A stretch of 29,510 nucleotides of DNA, taken from contig JAADVB010000227.1 of NCBI GenBank assembly GCA_023334545.1, positions 1 through 29,510 of the forward strand, in the 5' to 3' direction. The position numbers were made by a program, and so were the translations under genes. A model generated the notes under the pieces. It saw only the letters and a program-made list of their open reading frames with translations. It was not told the DNA's origin and made no database searches. Positions 8,045-16,983 of the stretch are shown one piece after another. Positions within the stretch are counted from its first letter, which is position 1. The number at the start of each line of letters is the position of its first letter. The stretch is from Salisapilia sapeloensis (taxonomy: Eukaryota > Oomycota > Peronosporomycetes > Peronosporales > Salisapiliaceae).

Positions 8045-11000
8045 CTACTCGTATGTTCCTATAGACTTTGGAGCTACCTTCCACACTAGCAAACTCTGGT
8101 CTCGTCCTCCGACGCTCACAATATATTCATCGTCGCATGTGAATGAGACGTTTGTGACGCTCGCCCCATGACCACTGAGTATTATTGCTTGCTCACCTCT
8201 GGTGACACATGGGGACGGCAGTAAGCGTATCTCGCCGTCGTTGTTAGCTGCCGCTAGCCACGGACTCTTGTGCGCTCTGGCCACGGCGTCAAATGTCAAT
8301 TGAGGGTACGCTGGATCCCATAAGCCCTGCGTCTCCCATGTCAGCACGCAACTAGCGTTTGCCCACTGGACGTCTCGCATGGTCGAAACGCTCGTGACCT
8401 GGCTTCCATCCAATGTACTTACATATATTAACTCCATCGCGTCCGTATCAAACCGAACGACTGAGCTGTCGGAGGAAAAGTCCAGGTGCATGACTCGACC
8501 CGTGGCTCTCGTGAACTTAAAGCGAAGCGCAAAGCCGTCCAGTGTCGAGTATATATACACAGCGTGATCGTTGCCACCCATCGCGATCATCGTGCCATCG
8601 GGTGAAAACACCATATCATTGATACTTTGTCGCGAGTCACGACCTTCGTGCAGAATTTCGAGTGAGATGGCATCGAGGACTACGAATGCACCATTCTTCT
8701 TGCCATTCATATCGCCTCCGCCTTCACTCGCACTGGTTTCTCCGGTCGTAGCTTCGCCATATCCCACCGCTAGCCAGACACCGTCACCAGAATATGCAGC
8801 CGCTCTTAACGGAGCATCCAATGTCGCTTTACTTCGAGCTTCCTTCTTTATCAGATCCCAAACACGTACAGTTTGGTCTTCTCCAACCGTTGCAACCAAG
8901 TTTGGATCAGTTGGATGGACTGATAATCCAGACAGATACCCGAGACCTGCATGACTTTCTAGCACCAACGCTGTATCGCTCGTAATTTGGGATAGCTCGA
9001 GCAGCTCTCCTGTCTTTGTGCCTACAAGTATGCGGTTGGTTGGTGTGTCCCAGTAGACGCTCTTAATGATTGGACTGAGAGGAGTTGGTCGAGCATTTGA
9101 TATGTCAAATTCTGCTAAAGGTGTGATGTCAGTAGTCCAAAGACGAACTCTGCCATCAAAGCCGCCAGTTACCATTCCAGTTGACGAAGTATGCACAGCA
9201 TAGATTGGGCCATTGTGAGCTGGTACGACTTTACTCACCACCGCTGCGTTCCAGACATAAAGCTGCCCGTTGGAGCCACCTGTAATCGCGGAAGATCCCA
9301 TCGATCCACCACAGAGCTGAGGTATGGACCGACCATCCGAACGAGCGCTGTGTTCTCCACGTGTTACTATTAGCTGTGGTGCATCGATCTTCCAGAATAA
9401 AACGTCGCCTTGACCGCCCGACACCAAGTGGTAACTTGTCTTGGAAGTGTCCTCCACGAAGGTAGCGAAGAATACTCGTTCTCTTCCACACTTTGCAGCG
9501 CAAAGCAGAGTAGCATCAGACCACAGACCACTGGTAGATGTGTACACTGTAATTGAATGGTGTTCATCCTGCCCGACAGCGGCCAAAAGCTTCCTGGAAG
9601 GATTAAAAGCAATGTAGCTAATTGCTTTGCGATGAAAAGGACCAAGCTCTGTGACTTTTTTGCATGCAGAAGGTTCCCAGATATGTATGACGGGGTTTTC
9701 TCGCTGTGAGTCATGATTGACCATTTCTCCTGTAGCAGCTAAAGACCCGTCCCCACTTTGAGCTAGACATACAATCGGTCGTGAATGCTGCGTGTACAGT
9801 GTTTGCTGGCCGAGCCTTCGATCGTAACAAACTGCAACGCATCCTGCTGGAAACAAGATATGCCCGGATCGACAGTAAGATGCATTGTTTCTCGCATCAT
9901 ATGCACGAAATCCAAAGATATGCTCCAGTTCGAACGTGTAATTAAACAAAGTTGTTTTCGACTCAGCCGCTGCAGTGCTTTCGCTGGCATCGGATGGAGC
10001 GATGATTGCACTCATATAAGGTTTTACAACCTCGCCTGCACCAAACGATAGCAGCATGCCACAATTCTCAGGGATAAATTGTCCCTCGAGCTGAAGCTCT
10101 GGCTCGATTTCCATCTCCTTTGTCCCTTCTTGCACTATAGCAGGAACTCTGGATACATCTTCACTCTCACTTACTCCTGTAATTTTCTTCACTCTCCATT
10201 GCAGTACGCAGCGGTCGAGTGCTCCAGCCGTCATGCAGTGGGACCTTGAAGGTGAAAACGCAAGCCGTGAGACCTCGCCAGAATGGCCAGCGTAAGATCG
10301 CCAACCAGCTCCATCGATAAAGCATGGAAACTTGAACAAGCGTAATGAACCATGCGTCATCCCCGCGATAAGAAGCTCTTCCTCGCCAGTATCAGCATGG
10401 TCTTTAGAGCTAAGACTTGAACTAGCAGATGCAAATGGAGCGACAACATGCTGCGCCTGGGTTGCAGCAGTTGAAGCTGGCCACATACCTCGATTTGACC
10501 AGTTGTAAAGAGTCGTGCAAGTATCCCATGTTAAATCACGCAGCGCAGTAGCGCTTGCCACATGTGATCCTGTGGTAATGTCAGCAAAGAGCAGTTCGAA
10601 TGCTCCACAGGAGCTTCGTAGATACTGCGAGTCGCTCGATATGTCAATATTTGTGATAAAGCTCTTGTGCTTGGAGAAAACGGCGCGCTTAGAAAAGTTG
10701 TTTGGTACGTCGTAGATGTAAACATTATTGTCGAGTGCGCCAACAACGAGCGATTGGCCATCCGGAGAGAAAACCGTGACACTGATGGGCATCTTGCAAT
10801 CCCGTGTCTCAAAGACTAGATCCACACTCATGCCGTGATCTTCAAAGACAAGTAGGCCCCCATCTTTCTTGTGGCGCTTACCTTCCAAGCTTCCGCCTAA
10901 CCCAACCGCGATGAACTCTCCTTCAGGCGCATACGCACAAGCCCGACTTGATGTGTCTATTGCCTGCTCGATTACTAGAACGTGCCGCATGGAATCCCAA

Positions 11001-14000
11001 ACGCGTAGAACCCCGTCATCTCCTGTTGTGCACATACGATTTTTCGTCGCGCATACGCTCATCCCGAGAAGGCTACCTTTAAAATGATGAGATAGATTGG
11101 AAATGTCCACTCCATCCGGAGTACGTGGCAAGATTCTTGTGCCATCTACTGCGGACAGTTGATGCAGACCACAATCCCGTGTACCGACGAGAAGGATGCC
11201 ACGATCATCGTCCCAAAACACACTTCTAATGGCATACTTCATGACATTAAATTCAGTAAACTCTGCCAGACACTCGAGCTCGTTATTCCACAATTTTACA
11301 ACTCCATCTTTACCTCCACTTGCAAGCTGAACAGCCCCAGCTTTTGTTTTGCAGCAATGAAGTGCAGCTACGCATCTAGTGTGTGCACTTACGACACTCA
11401 TGAGTTCCGGACCTTTGAATCGGAACAATTCTCCACTTGTTGTACCAACTATCGCGTCTCCAGCATTACCAAACTCGACCACGCTTAAAAAGGTTTGCTT
11501 CATGCCTCGTTTGCCGAATACCCCTTCCTTTTTTACCAGGTTACCATTGCCGAGTCTCCATAGTGTAATTGCGTTGACACCGACGGTCATCAAATTCGTG
11601 TAGCTAGGTGCGGCTTGGGCGTCTCCATCTCGCGGTGTAATTGAGACATCAGGCAAAAAGGTCAATCCACAAATCCGACCGACTTGACTAGCTGAAGCTT
11701 GGGCAAGAAGTGTCTTGTTGCGCCAGTCGTATATGGCTAATGTACATGTAGCATCTAAGTCAACACTCGCCAACAAGACTCCAGATGAATTAAAGCGTAG
11801 CTCAGAGACACCGCATCGATGTACACCACGAAGAGAAGCTAGCAATTCTAACGTATCAATCCTCCATACGTGAATCGCTGGGTATTTCCCACTTTCTCCA
11901 GATGCAGCAATTTCACCAGAAACACGCTCAGCCGATGACTTGGATGTTGGCGGTCTATCGCCCGTCATTGGTCGAGCCGATCTCGACATTTGGCTTCCGC
12001 AGTGGATAGCAAGAGAGAGCACAGCCCCTGTATGCTGCTTGAAATGGCGCTGAGTCCACAGCTTTGGGTCTAGCACAACGACAATATTAGCAGCAGGATA
12101 AACCCAAAGACCTTTTGCTTTAGTGATGAAAGCGTTATTGCGAGCGTCTTCGCTTCGATAGCCGTATACCCATTCTAATTCCAAATCTGTCGACGGAAGA
12201 GCAGCCAACTGAATCTCCTCTTCTCTTGGAGCATCTTTGGGGGGAACTGCGCTGGAAACCCATGGCTTAACAGGAGCTACCTTGACTTCCTTTTCAGCAG
12301 CATCTACCGCTTGTTTCTCTTTGTACTGGTGTAGCAGCTCAATGCCAAAGTCACCAGCCCTCACTGCTTCATGATCTACATCTGGCTCCTTAATATCGTC
12401 TCGAAGTTCCAATTCATCGTCCGATGTAGGATTGTATTCGTACTCATCAGCGTGATGGACGTCATTACTAGTGTCGTCGTACTCGACTCGCCACTGGAAG
12501 ATGCAGCGATCCTTCTGAGAGCAGGAAATGACAAACTTATTCTCAGCGGTAAAGAGAACGTTAGAGATGCTTGTAGCTGACGCTTTAAATAGCTGACCTT
12601 GGCAATCGCCAGATGCACAAGGGTATCGATATAGACGTAGAATCCCATCTGTGTCTCCAGTAACTAGCAAGGGCTCTATCACGCCACCTTGTCCAATGTA
12701 TGATCGGGCAGCTGAACTAACCTCATAGCAGCTTTTAGTCGTCTGAGGCCATGCACCTTGCATCGGCCATCCGTATATGCATGTCCACGTATGCCAATCA
12801 ATGTCTTTGAGTGTCGCTATACGAGTGATTTCGACTCCTGATGCCACTTCGAAGAAAGCCATTTCACCCTTGTTCACTGCATTAGCCATGATGTACTCTT
12901 CGGAAGACGCAAAGTCCAGATGACTAAGGACCAAGCTAGTATCACGGGTTTTACATTTGCCTTTGGAAGCCCAATCCTCTGCATTGTACAGATAGATATT
13001 GCAGTCACTCGAGCCCACGGCCAGTGTCTGACCGGTCGACGAAAACTTCACATTTCGAATTGCACGCTTAGCGTCCTTTGCTTCGTACTGAACTGCCAGT
13101 GAACTCTCCTTTAAAATAACGAAAGCACCTTGTCGATCGGGATTGACCAGCGGCATATCGTAAAATCGAGGTAATAGGGCTTCATCATCAGTATCCGCTC
13201 CTTGGCCAACAACTAGACTCGTGCCATCAGGAGAATAGCCACAGCTCCGTAGCGGTGACTCCAGTGTTGCTATTCTAATTAAACGATGATTCTCGATATC
13301 CCACACACGCACCGTCCGATCATCGCCGACTGTCGTAACCAGTTGCTTCATCGGATGAGTGGCCATGCCATGGAGTTCATACGCATAGTGGTTGTTTATG
13401 ATTGCCCCTCGATGTAAATTGGATCCATCGTTGGCCGATATCTCGTATACTTCCGCACCAGAAGTACTTACGATGAGCTTTGCTCCTCCATCAGGTGAAG
13501 CAGCTAAGCTGTGTATGCGTGAAGAAATACTACCCAAGGCATCAATGTCAAAGGTCGGACCAGGCTCTAGCCGTTTGCTCCACATTCTGACTTTGCCATC
13601 TTTCCCACCGCTAATCAAACCACCAGAGTACGTATGCAAGACGTTGACAGCAGATCCATGAGCTTTGATTGCTTTGACGCAATTTCGTCCTTCAAAGACA
13701 AGGATATGTCCTTGAGACGCTCCAGCTAGTATCATGTCCACACACCCAGTGTTCTTTTGCTGTGCTGGAGATAGTTGAAGCACTGCTACGCACAGTAAAG
13801 CTTGCATCTTTGCAGTGGCACCAAGAATGCCTGGTCGTTTGAGATAAGATATGTTGCCTGGAGCTTGCCGGTCGGCAGTTTCTTGATGCCAAAAGAAAAT
13901 GTGACGTTGACCACACGTGACGAAATCGAGTCCAGACGTAGTTGTTATACACCCGAGTATCTGCTCTCGACCACATCGGTCAGCAAAAATTATCGAGGGA

Positions 14001-15340
14001 CTTTGTGGCCAGTCAACGCGATTATCTGTCGATTTGTTGGCAGCAAATGGCCACTGGTAGACAGCCACGGTGTGGAAGGTATCTTCGCCAATTGATACTA
14101 ATGTCCGTCCGTCGGACATCCACTTTAAGTCTGTGATTCCCATCGTATGGAAACCTTGAATGACACTAAGTGGACGAACGAGTTGTTGCGAGTTCCATAT
14201 CACAATTTTCGACCGGAGCTGCCGACCTTCGCCAGAAGCTACTATACGTCCGTTCGTGGGATTGATTGCCAAGCATTGCACGGGGCCAGAGTGGAAAGTC
14301 GCAAAGCGTTGTTTGTGTTGAATGACATCGTACATGATCACGACAGCTCCTGCTGGGTAGACTATTTCGCCGACAGAAAGATACCGCATCGACTGGCGTA
14401 GATCACTATTAAACCCATAGATCCAGTCAAGGCTCAAGCTAGCATTTGGTAAAGTCGGATCAAGTGGTGGTGGGGCACTTGGCTCCGCGTTCTGTACGAC
14501 CATCTGCCATGGCTGTACAGGCAATGGTTTGTCTTCCGCAAATATTGGAGCTTTGGGATCCAGTGGAAAGCTGACAGTGTTGGTAGACGTACTCGAAGAT
14601 GTCGCCGTATATGTCGTGGCTAATGGAAGAGTGGCGCTGTCACTGACTTCTTGGTCTACTGTGAATCGATTTTGATTCGTAAAGTCTGTACCATTGTCAA
14701 AGTAGTCGACCCATGTCATGACTTCTGGCATTGTATTAGCAAATTTGAGAAACTCAAACAACGTGAGCGTGTCTTCCGATGAGGTCTTTTGAGATTGATG
14801 GAAAGCGTGGATCGCAATGTCTTCTAAAGTCATTTCGGACGGGCATGCAATGTCGAGTGAAAGCTTGCATAAACCAGTTAGAGTGGATCGCATTGCCAGT
14901 GTCAGTTCATCGACAGACACTTCTCCAGCCTCATTAAAGTCGTAGCAGTTGTAGATGAAAGTGAGCTTTCGATCAATTGGCATTGCTGATATCATTGCGA
15001 TTGTACCGAGGAATTCGAGAGCATCTACTAGCCCATTGTCGTCCGTGTCAAGAGCTTGGAAAAGTGCCGCTGACAGCTGATCCATATCTAACCGGATCGT
15101 GATTTGCATGGAAGATTGCAGTGCTCGACAAATCTCAACCAGTTCGTCCTGGTTTAGACCAAAGCCTTCCGCGACGTCATTAAATCCCTCCCAGAGCTTA
15201 TTGATATCTTTTTCCGATGCTGCATTAACAACCCATTGTTCAGTTACATTGTCAAGTCGATATTGCATAGATGATTGCCTACCATTAAGAAAAGGTTTTG
15301 CAGCTTGGACGAAGCAAGCCTTGCCGTGTAGTTGACCCAT
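8045..15340 (-). CDS. EF-hand protein with three EML (HELP-WD40) modules
   Basis: A single uninterrupted frame of 2,431 residues from the ATG at 15340; the frame opens four codons earlier at a TTG. Two EF-hands lie near the N-terminus. DTDDNGLVDALE (98-109) is a canonical Ca2+ loop; DFNEAGEVSVDE (134-145) keeps the D1, N3, G6 and E12 positions. Three tandem modules follow, each opening with a HELP-type motif. These are DWIYGFNSDLRQ (about residue 305), EWVYGYRSEDARNN (about 1053) and EHIFGFRAYDARNN (about 1795). Each continues into about 11-13 WD-like repeats with repeated TVRVWD, GKVRMW and SFTCDDEYIVSVG-type strands. Acidic linkers join the modules. EML proteins bind microtubules, and three-module forms (EML5/6 type) are known. 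The EF-hands suggest Ca2+ control, plausibly at the zoospore flagellum or cytoskeleton. The N-terminus MGQLHG fits a loose N-myristoylation pattern, with Cys9 nearby. Confidence 0.93.
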   Translation of the reverse strand: MGQLHGKACFVQAAKPFLNGRQSSMQYRLDNVTEQWVVNAASEKDINKLWEGFNDVAEGFGLNQDELVEICRALQSSMQITIRLDMDQLSAALFQALDTDDNGLVDALEFLGTIAMISAMPIDRKLTFIYNCYDFNEAGEVSVDELTLAMRSTLTGLCKLSLDIACPSEMTLEDIAIHAFHQSQKTSSEDTLTLFEFLKFANTMPEVMTWVDYFDNGTDFTNQNRFTVDQEVSDSATLPLATTYTATSSSTSTNTVSFPLDPKAPIFAEDKPLPVQPWQMVVQNAEPSAPPPLDPTLPNASLSLDWIYGFNSDLRQSMRYLSVGEIVYPAGAVVIMYDVIQHKQRFATFHSGPVQCLAINPTNGRIVASGEGRQLRSKIVIWNSQQLVRPLSVIQGFHTMGITDLKWMSDGRTLVSIGEDTFHTVAVYQWPFAANKSTDNRVDWPQSPSIIFADRCGREQILGCITTTSGLDFVTCGQRHIFFWHQETADRQAPGNISYLKRPGILGATAKMQALLCVAVLQLSPAQQKNTGCVDMILAGASQGHILVFEGRNCVKAIKAHGSAVNVLHTYSGGLISGGKDGKVRMWSKRLEPGPTFDIDALGSISSRIHSLAASPDGGAKLIVSTSGAEVYEISANDGSNLHRGAIINNHYAYELHGMATHPMKQLVTTVGDDRTVRVWDIENHRLIRIATLESPLRSCGYSPDGTSLVVGQGADTDDEALLPRFYDMPLVNPDRQGAFVILKESSLAVQYEAKDAKRAIRNVKFSSTGQTLAVGSSDCNIYLYNAEDWASKGKCKTRDTSLVLSHLDFASSEEYIMANAVNKGEMAFFEVASGVEITRIATLKDIDWHTWTCIYGWPMQGAWPQTTKSCYEVSSAARSYIGQGGVIEPLLVTGDTDGILRLYRYPCASGDCQGQLFKASATSISNVLFTAENKFVISCSQKDRCIFQWRVEYDDTSNDVHHADEYEYNPTSDDELELRDDIKEPDVDHEAVRAGDFGIELLHQYKEKQAVDAAEKEVKVAPVKPWVSSAVPPKDAPREEEIQLAALPSTDLELEWVYGYRSEDARNNAFITKAKGLWVYPAANIVVVLDPKLWTQRHFKQHTGAVLSLAIHCGSQMSRSARPMTGDRPPTSKSSAERVSGEIAASGESGKYPAIHVWRIDTLELLASLRGVHRCGVSELRFNSSGVLLASVDLDATCTLAIYDWRNKTLLAQASASQVGRICGLTFLPDVSITPRDGDAQAAPSYTNLMTVGVNAITLWRLGNGNLVKKEGVFGKRGMKQTFLSVVEFGNAGDAIVGTTSGELFRFKGPELMSVVSAHTRCVAALHCCKTKAGAVQLASGGKDGVVKLWNNELECLAEFTEFNVMKYAIRSVFWDDDRGILLVGTRDCGLHQLSAVDGTRILPRTPDGVDISNLSHHFKGSLLGMSVCATKNRMCTTGDDGVLRVWDSMRHVLVIEQAIDTSSRACAYAPEGEFIAVGLGGSLEGKRHKKDGGLLVFEDHGMSVDLVFETRDCKMPISVTVFSPDGQSLVVGALDNNVYIYDVPNNFSKRAVFSKHKSFITNIDISSDSQYLRSSCGAFELLFADITTGSHVASATALRDLTWDTCTTLYNWSNRGMWPASTAATQAQHVVAPFASASSSLSSKDHADTGEEELLIAGMTHGSLRLFKFPCFIDGAGWRSYAGHSGEVSRLAFSPSRSHCMTAGALDRCVLQWRVKKITGVSESEDVSRVPAIVQEGTKEMEIEPELQLEGQFIPENCGMLLSFGAGEVVKPYMSAIIAPSDASESTAAAESKTTLFNYTFELEHIFGFRAYDARNNASYCRSGHILFPAGCVAVCYDRRLGQQTLYTQHSRPIVCLAQSGDGSLAATGEMVNHDSQRENPVIHIWEPSACKKVTELGPFHRKAISYIAFNPSRKLLAAVGQDEHHSITVYTSTSGLWSDATLLCAAKCGRERVFFATFVEDTSKTSYHLVSGGQGDVLFWKIDAPQLIVTRGEHSARSDGRSIPQLCGGSMGSSAITGGSNGQLYVWNAAVVSKVVPAHNGPIYAVHTSSTGMVTGGFDGRVRLWTTDITPLAEFDISNARPTPLSPIIKSVYWDTPTNRILVGTKTGELLELSQITSDTALVLESHAGLGYLSGLSVHPTDPNLVATVGEDQTVRVWDLIKKEARSKATLDAPLRAAAYSGDGVWLAVGYGEATTGETSASEGGGDMNGKKNGAFVVLDAISLEILHEGRDSRQSINDMVFSPDGTMIAMGGNDHAVYIYSTLDGFALRFKFTRATGRVMHLDFSSDSSVVRFDTDAMELIYVSTLDGSQVTSVSTMRDVQWANASCVLTWETQGLWDPAYPQLTFDAVARAHKSPWLAAANNDGEIRLLPSPCVTRGEQAIILSGHGASVTNVSFTCDDEYIVSVGGRDQSLLVWKVAPKSIGTYE

Positions 15341-15361
15341 GATGTTATCCAAGTCCTGCTG

Positions 15362-15430
15362 GTGCCTATAGCCGAGTGGTCACTTCGGCGTGACCGTTCA
15401 AAAGATCTCCGCGGTCGAACGAAAGATCAG
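15362..15430 (+). other. tRNA-like sequence with A-box and B-box (SINE head?)
   Basis: TAGCCGAGTGG at 15369-15379 fits the Pol III A-box of tRNA-Leu/Ser genes. A B-box-like GGTCGAACG follows about 35 nt after its end. Between them GGTCAC-TTCGGC-GTGACC (15379-15396) forms a perfect 6-bp hairpin. There is no complementary 7-bp acceptor stem and no clear anticodon arm, so this is not an intact tRNA. A tRNA-derived SINE fragment is the most likely reading. It lies directly 5' of the EML gene start. Confidence 0.35.
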
Positions 15431-15513
15431 GATACGTAAAACCGTTTCAAGTGCGTGGTAAGCAGTATCAGAAGGTATTGAAGTAAGAAGATAAATAAAG
15501 CTTATGGTGAAGT

Positions 15514-15546
15514 ATGTAGATGTGAAATTTCGTGGTTTATCTACAT
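15514..15546. repeat. Short inverted repeat downstream of the PX gene
   Basis: ATGTAGAT (15514-15521) and ATCTACAT (15539-15546) are exact inverted copies separated by 17 bases. They lie about 70 bp past the stop codon of the PX gene on its 3' side, so they could form a hairpin in its 3' UTR. Confidence 0.4.
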
Positions 15547-15615
15547 CAGCCAGCGTGTGGATACGTTGGCTCTTGGTAACCAGCGGAATAGCCTAATTTA
15601 GGAGAAGGAAAAAGC

Positions 15616-16188
15616 TTACTGGATGAACTTCTTGAATGCCTCAGACTCGGCAAGTTCCGAGTTGTTGGAAATTGCGTTCAAGATCTTGGCGAACTGGGCC
15701 TCCCGATCCTTCATCAACTTGTCGTTGTGCTTTTGCATGACGGTGCCGAATCCAGAGCGAGGAAGAGGAGGAAGAGTGGACGTGTTCTTGAGGTCAGCGT
15801 ACAGCTTCTTAAAGTCAGAGAATCGCTTCTCAGTTTTGACACTTTCGTCCGTCGACTCAATCTTGTAAAAAACGACTCCACCATCACCAACGTGTGCGCC
15901 GCTCACATTGTAGTTTGCGCTTTCCGTTGCAGCTTCAGGAGTTTCCTCCTCAGGCTGCTCTGAAGCTGAAGCGTCAGCTTCTGGCTCGTGGACACTCTTG
16001 GGCTCTTCCTCAGTCGTTTCCGTCTCCGGTTCCGCAGTTTCAGCAACCTCTTGCTGAGGCTCTTCCTCCGCTTCGACCTTGGCCTCTTCGGCTTGGCTCT
16101 TTGGCTGCTCCTGGTGCTCCTCTACTTGGTTGGAAGCCGGAGCGACGTCTTCATGCTCTTGGACAGGGGTAGATTGCTTGCAGCCCAT
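15616..16188 (-). CDS. Acylated PX-domain protein
   Basis: A 190-residue protein from the ATG at 16188. I chose this start because it gives MGCKQS, the standard motif for myristoylation of Gly2 plus palmitoylation of Cys3. An initiator-like motif (TTCATTCT) lies 54 nt upstream, downstream of the only earlier in-frame ATG (16290). Residues about 11-90 are a low-complexity Glu/Ala/Pro linker. A PX domain (about 91-190) fills the rest: VVFYKI, KRFSDFKKLY (121-130), the proline stretch LPPLPRSG (139-146), Asp-Arg at 161-162 and a final FKKFIQ. PX domains bind phosphoinositides, usually PI3P. The expected role is therefore a small protein held at membranes by both lipid anchor and PX domain. The protein ends right after the PX fold, so it carries no other catalytic domain. 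It is codirectional with the EML gene; a functional link is speculation. Confidence 0.87.
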   Translation of the reverse strand: MGCKQSTPVQEHEDVAPASNQVEEHQEQPKSQAEEAKVEAEEEPQQEVAETAEPETETTEEEPKSVHEPEADASASEQPEEETPEAATESANYNVSGAHVGDGGVVFYKIESTDESVKTEKRFSDFKKLYADLKNTSTLPPLPRSGFGTVMQKHNDKLMKDREAQFAKILNAISNNSELAESEAFKKFIQ

Positions 16189-16237
16189 TGTTGGAGATGT
16201 GGTTGTTGGCGAGTCGGTCAATTCGATTGTGAAGTAG

Positions 16238-16245
16238 AGAATGAA
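16238..16245 (-). promoter_or_regulatory. Oomycete initiator-like element of the PX gene
   Basis: On the minus strand this reads TTCATTCT, matching YTCANTYY, with +1 A at 16242 in a pyrimidine-rich setting. Transcription here would exclude the upstream ATG at 16290 and support the MGCKQS start. Confidence 0.5.
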
Positions 16246-16983
16246 GGGAGAAGAGGACGGCAGAGACAGTCGGGTGTCAATCGTTAGCATCACCGTAGAA
16301 ACTTAGCACGTTTTGCTCTTTTCGCAGAGAGAGGTAATTGAAATGCATGTAACGGTATCGCATGTGCAGTCCGCCCAGTAAATGCGGATGCATGGAGGGG
16401 TTCAATGGATAGATCGGGATCTGAATTGGCATGAATGTATCCATGTGGTCTCGAGTTTACATGATACGGTCACCTGGCCATGGCAGAAGACTCCAAAAGT
16501 GTATGCCCAGTCCATCGACTGAACCGCCGCGGTTCTCTTCCGCGTTGCTGGCCAGATGTCAATAAAATGGAGGCGGCTAGTCTCAACTAGCACTGCTTAT
16601 GTCATTCCCGCGACATGAGTCTCTGCCATTGGGGTTGATAGGTGACAAATGACCAGGACCAGCCATTAGCCCGATGCGATAGACGTTCACGTCGAGAGAT
16701 CGCCCGATGGGAAGCTTCAGTATTGCAAGTGTATGTTGCACACTGTGGTACCTGATCGTTTGAATGCAACTACAGGGTTGTCGCATCGAAGGTAAAAGGT
16801 GCATGTTTGTACCAATGCGACGCGGTACATGCTCTTTGTATCCATCCAACGATGAAACGTCATTCGGACGTGATGTACTCTGCCACTCCATACACAATGG
16901 ATACATCAAGAGTATCTCTATAGCTCATCTCTAGATAGAAACGTCGATGACCAACTTGGAAATGAAAACAAAACCTGTTCAAC
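16246..16983. other. Intergenic region between PX and LRR-kinase genes
   Basis: It holds the 3' UTR of the receptor kinase and upstream DNA of the PX gene. Short minus-strand ORFs of 63-108 residues (16402-16593, 16583-16909) have no recognisable domains. Nothing else was recognised. Confidence 0.55.

Noticed and set aside
15341-15352. EML start at the TTG four codons upstream
   Set aside because: TTG is not a usual eukaryotic start, and the ATG at 15340 gives a sensible N-terminus.
15362-15430. Intact tRNA gene
   Set aside because: The A-box is good but no 7-bp acceptor stem or proper anticodon arm can be formed.
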